27,487 nucleotides of DNA from BS150m-G50 sp964501185 [NCBI: uncultured Bacteroidia bacterium] (lineage in GTDB: Bacteria > CAIWAD01 > BS150m-G50), in contig CAZCRT010000017.1 in assembly GCA_964501185.1 (NCBI GenBank), forward strand, positions 1 through 27,487, in the 5' to 3' direction. The translations under genes and the position numbers were made by a program. The notes beneath the pieces were generated by a model, which saw only the letters and a list, made by a program, of their open reading frames with translations, ran no database searches and had not been told where the DNA came from. Numbering within the stretch: the first letter of the stretch is position 1; each line of letters begins with the position of its first letter. Below are positions 22,738 through 27,487 of the stretch, piece after piece.

Positions 22738-24156
22738 ATGAAGATGATTATGGGAGGCAAGCTGGTCGACAGGCCGGAGACTATCGATGTAATCAATCCC
22801 TTTGATGGCAGCGTGGTAGACACTGTGCCGAAGGGGAGTGCTGACGATATCAAGGAAGCGATCGGTATCGCTGTCAGGGGTTACGAAATCAGCCGTAAAA
22901 TGCCCGCGCACCAGCGTATCGCAATTCTGCATAAGGCTGCTGACATCATGGTGGAACGACAGGAGGAACTGGCCCGCACGATTGCCCAGGAGGGTTCCAA
23001 GACCATCAATGAAGCCCGCGGCGAAGCCAGAAGAGCAGCCATCACGATCAGAGTCTCTGCTGAGGAGGCGCGCCGTATTGATGGTGAGACGATTCCTTTT
23101 GACAGTTCACCCGGTGCCGAAAACAAAGTCGGTTACTATTATCGCTTCCCCATCGGAGTGATTGGATGTATCACACCGTTCAACGATCCCCTTAACCTTG
23201 TGGCACACAAACTTGGACCGGCAATCGCCGGTGGCAACTCGGTAGTATTGAAGCCTGCCACGGTCACTCCGCTTTCAGCTCTGTTGTTGAGTGAGATCCT
23301 GCTGGAAGCCGGTCTGCCGGGTGAGTGCATCTCTGTTATCACCGGCTACGGTGGTGAGATAGGTGACGCGCTGGTTACCGATCCGCGGGTGCGGATGATT
23401 TCTTTTACCGGTGGTGTGGAGGCGGGTGAGATTATCGCATCCAAAGTGGGAATGAAGAAGGTTGGCATGGAATTGGGTTCAAATGCCCCGGTCATCGTCA
23501 TGAATGACTGTGATCTCCCGGATGCGGTCGAATCATGTGTTTCAGGTGCTTTCTGGGCTGTCGGGCAGAACTGTATCGGTGTACAGCGTATTTTCGTGCA
23601 CACCGATGTGTATGATGAGTTCCGTGACGCTTTTGTCGCCCGTACTGAGAAGTACAAAGTTGGCTATCAGCTGGACGAAGATACCGATATGGGGCCGATG
23701 ATTGAGGAAAGAGAAGCGGAGCGTGTAATCGACTGGGTCAAGGATGCCACCGACAAAGGTGCCACATTGCTGACCGGTGGAATCCGGGAAGGTACTCTGG
23801 TTCAACCGACCGTTCTGGAAAACATGCCTGCTGACGCGATTCTCCATAAGAGCGAAGTGTTCGGACCTACTGTGACGCTCTATCGCATTGACGATCTGGA
23901 CAGGGCAATTGAGATGGCCAACGACACAGACTACGGTCTGCACGGCGCCATCTTCACTAACGATGTCAACAACTCCTTCAAGGCAATCAGGGGTCTGGAT
24001 GTCGGCAGTGTGATGGTAAACGAGTCGACCGATTTCAGGATTGACCAGATGCCGTTCGGCGGTGTGAAGAAGAGTGGTCTGGGACGGGAAGGCATCAAGT
24101 TTGCCCTGCAGGAGATGACCGAACCAAAGGTGGTCTGTTTCAATTTGAAACCGTAG
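22738..24156 (+). CDS. NAD(P)-dependent aldehyde dehydrogenase
   Basis: 472 aa, full-length ALDH superfamily enzyme oxidising an aldehyde to the acid. Seen: Asn149 (TPFNDP), Lys172 (LKPAT), Glu245 (MELGSNAP), nucleophile Cys279 (GQNCIGVQ), and the C-terminal motif MPFGGVKKSGLGREG. It resembles the lactaldehyde/succinate-semialdehyde/GapN-like branch, but the substrate is not decided by these motifs. A ribosome-binding site (GGAGG) lies in the end of the homoserine dehydrogenase gene. In this operon a semialdehyde from homoserine or aspartate metabolism is a reasonable candidate substrate. It is the last gene before the terminator. Confidence 0.9.
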   Translation: MKMIMGGKLVDRPETIDVINPFDGSVVDTVPKGSADDIKEAIGIAVRGYEISRKMPAHQRIAILHKAADIMVERQEELARTIAQEGSKTINEARGEARRAAITIRVSAEEARRIDGETIPFDSSPGAENKVGYYYRFPIGVIGCITPFNDPLNLVAHKLGPAIAGGNSVVLKPATVTPLSALLLSEILLEAGLPGECISVITGYGGEIGDALVTDPRVRMISFTGGVEAGEIIASKVGMKKVGMELGSNAPVIVMNDCDLPDAVESCVSGAFWAVGQNCIGVQRIFVHTDVYDEFRDAFVARTEKYKVGYQLDEDTDMGPMIEEREAERVIDWVKDATDKGATLLTGGIREGTLVQPTVLENMPADAILHKSEVFGPTVTLYRIDDLDRAIEMANDTDYGLHGAIFTNDVNNSFKAIRGLDVGSVMVNESTDFRIDQMPFGGVKKSGLGREGIKFALQEMTEPKVVCFNLKP

Positions 24157-24192
24157 AAAACTGACCCCAGAACTCTGTTACTGATATCAATG

Positions 24193-24219
24193 AAAAGCCC
24201 GGCAGAGACCGGGCTTTTT
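24193..24219 (+). terminator. Rho-independent terminator of the Lrp-ALDH operon
   Basis: AAAAGCCCGG (24193-24202), loop CAGAGA, then CCGGGCTTTT (24209-24218) and one more T. A 10-bp GC-rich stem with U tract, 36 bp after the ALDH stop; canonical. Confidence 0.93.
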
Positions 24220-24256
24220 GTTCATGTACGCTATGAATAGTGTAGCTTGTTTGAAG

Positions 24257-24504
24257 AGTTGGGGTCGGACCAAGTTATTATGCTGTATTATCTATACTTA
24301 ACCCCTTGTATCCCCCGACATAAGGTCGAAGTTAGCCGTTTTCCACCCCCAAAAAAGCGTCTAAGCTGAAAGTGCTTCTCTTGAGGTATGATTCCTTAGA
24401 AGGTATTCTTAACCCGAAAAAGAACCGTCTAAGCGCCAATTTCAGGCTTACATCGACTCTATCATTAGTAATAACAGTAACATAGTGTGGTCCAACCCCA
24501 AACT
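24257..24504. mobile_element. 248-bp segment with terminal inverted repeats, possible MITE or IS remnant
   Basis: The ends 24257-24272 (AGTTGGGGTCGGACCA) and 24488-24504 (TGGTCCAACCCCAAACT) are inverted repeats differing by one substitution and one extra base. The interior codes for nothing convincing and contains CGTCTAAGC twice (near 24358 and 24428). It lies exactly between two convergent operons, ending 16 bp from the acyl-CoA synthetase stop. This fits a small non-autonomous transposable element or a deleted insertion sequence. A target-site duplication was not seen clearly. Confidence 0.45.
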
Positions 24505-24520
24505 ACACCAGGAAATTGCC

Positions 24521-26860
24521 TCACCCTGGCTGCAAACTTACAAACTTGCCCAGGAGACGGGCAGCCTGATCGGCTGTACGGAATACCGGAATACCTGCCG
24601 CGAAGAATGCGTCAGCATAAGCGTCGTAAAGTTTGCCACTGTCAACCGATATCACGAATGGCTTATCGGTTTCCGCAGCCAGCCTGGTGGCAATACTGAC
24701 GAAAGAGGCAGCGGAATTCAGATCCTCACGGTGCGCTTCACCCGGTTGCAAAGTTTGCATGGCTACAGTGAGCGGCACAATCGAAACTATAGCCAGATCA
24801 GTAGCACTGTCATTGAGCAGCGCCCGTACACAACCTTCCCAGGCGGCGTCACTGGCCATCGGTGTCATATCCAGCGGGTTGTGTACATCGACCAGCCCAT
24901 CCAGCCGCGCCTGTTTGAATACCTCCTGAATCTGAGCCGTAGTCTCAGAGGAGAAAGGCGGGGCGGTCATTCCATATTCATGCGTGAAGTGGGTGCCTTC
25001 CAGGTTGTCCGCGATCCCTACCGTTTCAAAACCGGCATTACTGATGATTGCGGTCCGTGTGCCACGTATCGGCCGGTTTTTAAGAAAAGTGTGCAGCACC
25101 AGATAGTTCTCAAAATCGAGAAATGTGTCAGCTACTTCAGCACCGGCATTTTTCAGTACCTCCTCGCAGACATCATAATCACCGGCGATAGAAGCTGTAT
25201 GCCCGCTGGCAGCGCTTTTACCGGTCTGGGTGCGACCTGATTTGTAGAGAATAACCCTTTTCCCGGCAGCTGTCATCTTGCGGGTGATGCGGGCAAAGCG
25301 GTCCCCATCCAGATCCTGGAATCCTTCCACATAAGCTGCTACTATATCAACATCCTGACCGGACATGAATTCAAGGTAGTCCGCCATGGTCAGGTCAATC
25401 TGGTTACCGGTAGACACTGCCCACACCGGGTTCAGAAATGGCAGTTTACTCATACGCGCAATCATGAAAGCGCCACTCTGGGAGATAAATGCTATCTTCG
25501 GTTCATTCTTCCCGGCTGGCCGTGGCAGTTTGTACTCCGGGATAAAGAGCGTGTTGAAATTCCCCGGCTGTGAATACAGGCCGAGGCAGTTACCGCCGTT
25601 TACCACCGGGCCTTTGCCGGCAGCACGAGCTGTGGCAATCATTTCCTGGATGGAGGTCTGTATATTCCCGGTTCCCTCTTTCTCGCCCATACCGCCCGGA
25701 ATCAGCAGCACACCATGAGCGCGGTCATGCTGGATCAGCTCTTCCATAACCTCCGGTACCTGCGCGGCAGCCACACTGACCACAAACATATCCACCTTCT
25801 CCGGCAGCCCGGCAATAGTGTCTACGCATTTAACACCGTCAATTGTATCACAATCAGGTTTGACGATATGCAAACGCTCCAGCGGGAAATTATAGTTGAT
25901 CAGGTTACGCAGGATGATATGACCGATGTTCATCTTTTCTGATACACCGATCAGCCCGACAGAGCGCGCGTTCAACAGGCGCTCGATATCTTCCTGTGGC
26001 CGGGCTACAGCTACCGGCCGGCTGGGACGGAATCGCAACAGTCCATCCAGCGGCAGCAGACTTCCATCACGCACCAGCAGCGGATTTATCTCCAGCTCCT
26101 CGATTGTCCAGGCGGAACCGGTGCCATCAGTGAACTCAAGTGCCAGATCGCGGAACTGTTCCAGCGCCTGCAGCAGCAGCTCTTCGTCCAGGCGCACCTT
26201 TTTATCACGCGTCTGGCCGCTGAGTTTTTTGTAAACGACAGGTTGACTCATCATGTCCAGCAGCGCCTCACGACTGTCCAGCAGTCTGGCAGCGCGAATT
26301 GCATGCGAACGATAACGACGGAAATGTTGCCTGTAGAACTCTGTATCAATACCACCGGCGCCATAGGTCAGTACCGGCCCGAACTCACGGTTATGTTTCA
26401 GACCGAGCAGTAGTTCATTACCAAACCCCGGGTCATTCTCGATATACTCGACCAGCAGCACACCTTTGATATCCTCCGCCACAGCCGTCAGAAGTTCCCC
26501 GTCACTGCTGCTCTGCCACTCTTCCGGATAATGGTCCGGATTGGCGCGACAGTCTGCCAGAACCTTTGATGGTGTCTCTGTCAGCATGTCGTTGATGGCG
26601 ACAGTAACTGTAGGAATATCCTTCTTAACAAAGCGTACTCCACCCACATCCGATTTATGCAGGATACCTGGAGCCATTATCTTGAGTACAATCTGATCCC
26701 CGGAGAACCCTTCCAACAATCCATCCTCGGGAGTATCATCCCGGGAGTACAAATGGAAACGGGGTGTGTTAAACCCCGTTTTCCGCAAAAATTCATATAC
26801 TTCATACTCGAGCAGAGTAGAGCGACCTTCATCTGCCGCTCTTTGCAGGATGTCTTGCAT
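24521..26860 (-). CDS. ADP-forming acyl-CoA synthetase, fused beta-alpha chain
   Basis: 779 aa, single-chain NDP-forming acyl-CoA synthetase, which makes ATP from acyl-CoA, ADP and phosphate and releases the acid (reversible). Seen: an N-terminal ATP-grasp (beta) half, about 1-285, with HKSDVGGV (68-75) and EEINPLL-like ELEINPLLV (255-263). Then comes a CoA-binding alpha half from about 295, with NCLG (424-427), SQSGA (461-465) and STGNQIDL, and the phosphohistidine loop SGHTASIAG (His554). The usual fused order is alpha then beta, so this chain is permuted. The ATG at 26860 overlaps the iorB stop by one base (TGATG) and has GGAGGGG upstream inside iorB, so the two are co-translated. Acyl specificity is unknown; with iorB, aryl-acetyl or branched acyl-CoA is likely. 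Confidence 0.88.
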   Translation of the reverse strand: MQDILQRAADEGRSTLLEYEVYEFLRKTGFNTPRFHLYSRDDTPEDGLLEGFSGDQIVLKIMAPGILHKSDVGGVRFVKKDIPTVTVAINDMLTETPSKVLADCRANPDHYPEEWQSSSDGELLTAVAEDIKGVLLVEYIENDPGFGNELLLGLKHNREFGPVLTYGAGGIDTEFYRQHFRRYRSHAIRAARLLDSREALLDMMSQPVVYKKLSGQTRDKKVRLDEELLLQALEQFRDLALEFTDGTGSAWTIEELEINPLLVRDGSLLPLDGLLRFRPSRPVAVARPQEDIERLLNARSVGLIGVSEKMNIGHIILRNLINYNFPLERLHIVKPDCDTIDGVKCVDTIAGLPEKVDMFVVSVAAAQVPEVMEELIQHDRAHGVLLIPGGMGEKEGTGNIQTSIQEMIATARAAGKGPVVNGGNCLGLYSQPGNFNTLFIPEYKLPRPAGKNEPKIAFISQSGAFMIARMSKLPFLNPVWAVSTGNQIDLTMADYLEFMSGQDVDIVAAYVEGFQDLDGDRFARITRKMTAAGKRVILYKSGRTQTGKSAASGHTASIAGDYDVCEEVLKNAGAEVADTFLDFENYLVLHTFLKNRPIRGTRTAIISNAGFETVGIADNLEGTHFTHEYGMTAPPFSSETTAQIQEVFKQARLDGLVDVHNPLDMTPMASDAAWEGCVRALLNDSATDLAIVSIVPLTVAMQTLQPGEAHREDLNSAASFVSIATRLAAETDKPFVISVDSGKLYDAYADAFFAAGIPVFRTADQAARLLGKFVSLQPG

Positions 26861-27438
26861 CACCCCTCCTGACCGGCAATCTGGCGCCCCATTTCAAAGG
26901 CACGGAAATTGGTTGCTACTATCTTCTCACCTTTGCGGGAGAACAGGTCTTCTATGAAATGTCGATAGTGCTTTTCTTCCAGGGAGAGAAAATGGGATAA
27001 AGCTCCGACCAGCACAATATTCTGCGCCCGCGGGCTGCCAGCCTCCTTGGCCAGCTCTTTTGCATCAAAGAGGGTGTGGCTGTAGTTGCCGATTTCCTTA
27101 AGGACGGCATCGAGATCGGGGTAATTGGGGATATTGACTTCCGGGATTGTGTTGCTGATGATGTGGCCTTTTTCACTGAGATAATCAGCGTAGCGAATCG
27201 CTTCCAGAGGCTCAACACCGACAATGAAGTCAGCCTGTCCCAGCCCGATCAGATCGCTGTTGATCGGATCGTCAGAGATACGGATATGGGTATACACCGC
27301 ACCACCACGCTGAGACATCCCGTGTACTTCTGATTGTTTTACATTCATACCGCTGGCAAGCGCGGCGTTGTCCAGCACGTAAGCGATGGTCAGAATTCCC
27401 TGTCCACCGACACCTGCCAGTATGATATCACTTTTCAT
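26860..27438 (-). CDS. iorB: Indolepyruvate:ferredoxin oxidoreductase, beta subunit
   Basis: 192 aa from the ATG at 27438, preceded by GGAGAAATT; the frame is open 14 codons further without support. The glycine-rich start IILAGVGGQGI (about 5-15) and the segment SEVHGMSQRGGAV are the signature of the gamma-type domain of 2-oxoacid:ferredoxin oxidoreductases, in the length range of IorB (about 190-200 aa). With the TPP-containing IorA subunit it oxidatively decarboxylates aryl pyruvates to aryl-acetyl-CoA, reducing ferredoxin, in the cytoplasm. IorA would be expected upstream, outside the window. It is coupled to the ADP-forming synthetase, which would harvest the thioester as ATP. A related 2-oxoacid oxidoreductase subunit is the alternative. 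Confidence 0.87.
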   Translation of the reverse strand: MKSDIILAGVGGQGILTIAYVLDNAALASGMNVKQSEVHGMSQRGGAVYTHIRISDDPINSDLIGLGQADFIVGVEPLEAIRYADYLSEKGHIISNTIPEVNIPNYPDLDAVLKEIGNYSHTLFDAKELAKEAGSPRAQNIVLVGALSHFLSLEEKHYRHFIEDLFSRKGEKIVATNFRAFEMGRQIAGQEG

Positions 27439-27451
27439 AATTTCTCCTTTT

Positions 27452-27487
27452 GCCTGAAGGCACCTTATGCCTAAAGGCACCTTATGC
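27452..27487. repeat. 17-bp tandem repeat with internal palindrome, cut by window edge
   Basis: GCCTRAAGGCACCTTAT occurs at 27452-27468 and 27469-27485, followed by GC of a possible third unit. Each unit contains the inverted repeat TGCCT-NN-AGGCA. It lies immediately upstream of the iorB ribosome-binding site, so it may belong to the leader of that operon or to an intergenic repeat array beyond the window. Confidence 0.75.

Noticed and set aside
24485-25240. 251-codon plus-strand open frame
   Set aside because: It lies antisense to the acyl-CoA synthetase, whose motifs are unmistakable; no ribosome-binding site or family features.

Overview
The window looks like a chromosomal segment from an anaerobic, amino-acid-fermenting member of the FCB (Fibrobacteres-Chlorobi-Bacteroidetes) superphylum, probably an uncultured phylum rather than classical Bacteroidetes. 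Three large secreted proteins end in type IX secretion (T9SS) sorting domains of the PNPFNP type common in FCB candidate phyla. An indolepyruvate:ferredoxin oxidoreductase subunit and an ADP-forming acyl-CoA synthetase point to fermentation of amino acids. The phylum cannot be fixed from the sequence alone. No rRNA, tRNA, CRISPR array or intact transposase was seen.

Left part (1-17000): a secreted-protein locus. Two collinear gingipain-like C25 cysteine peptidases (298-5391 and 12641-16867) bracket a peptidylarginine deiminase of the Porphyromonas gingivalis PPAD type (minus strand, 6892-9282) and a secreted beta-propeller of LVIVD repeats (9578-11743). In P. gingivalis, Arg-gingipains cut after arginine and PPAD converts the exposed C-terminal arginine to citrulline. 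Here the PPAD homologue keeps the catalytic residues and, at the corresponding spacing, the two arginines that bind the substrate C-terminus. This is the most interesting system in the window. An AlkD-type DNA glycosylase (minus strand) lies between the propeller and the second C25 gene.

Between the first C25 gene and PPAD (5392-6891) is a scarred, partly AT-rich stretch. It holds a leftover tail of another sorting-domain gene, a perfect 44-nt palindrome, a small exported-protein gene broken by two frameshifts, and a GC-rich, hairpin-rich repeat.

Middle (16988-19529): a conserved protein of unknown function with a TTG start, a GYD-domain protein followed closely by a small beta-carbonic-anhydrase-like protein, and a convergent cytoplasmic GH20-type glycosidase.

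Right part (19696-24219): one apparent operon with a good sigma70-like promoter and a strong intrinsic terminator. It encodes an Lrp/AsnC regulator, a Cys/Met-metabolism PLP enzyme, homoserine dehydrogenase and an NAD(P)-dependent aldehyde dehydrogenase. Convergent to it are iorB and a single-chain ADP-forming acyl-CoA synthetase with its ATP-grasp half first (26860-27438 and 24521-26860). Together these suggest interconversion or catabolism of homoserine, aspartate semialdehyde and sulfur amino acids, with 2-oxoacid oxidation and ATP formation from acyl-CoA. The direction of flux is inference. A 248-bp segment with near-perfect terminal inverted repeats separates the convergent units.
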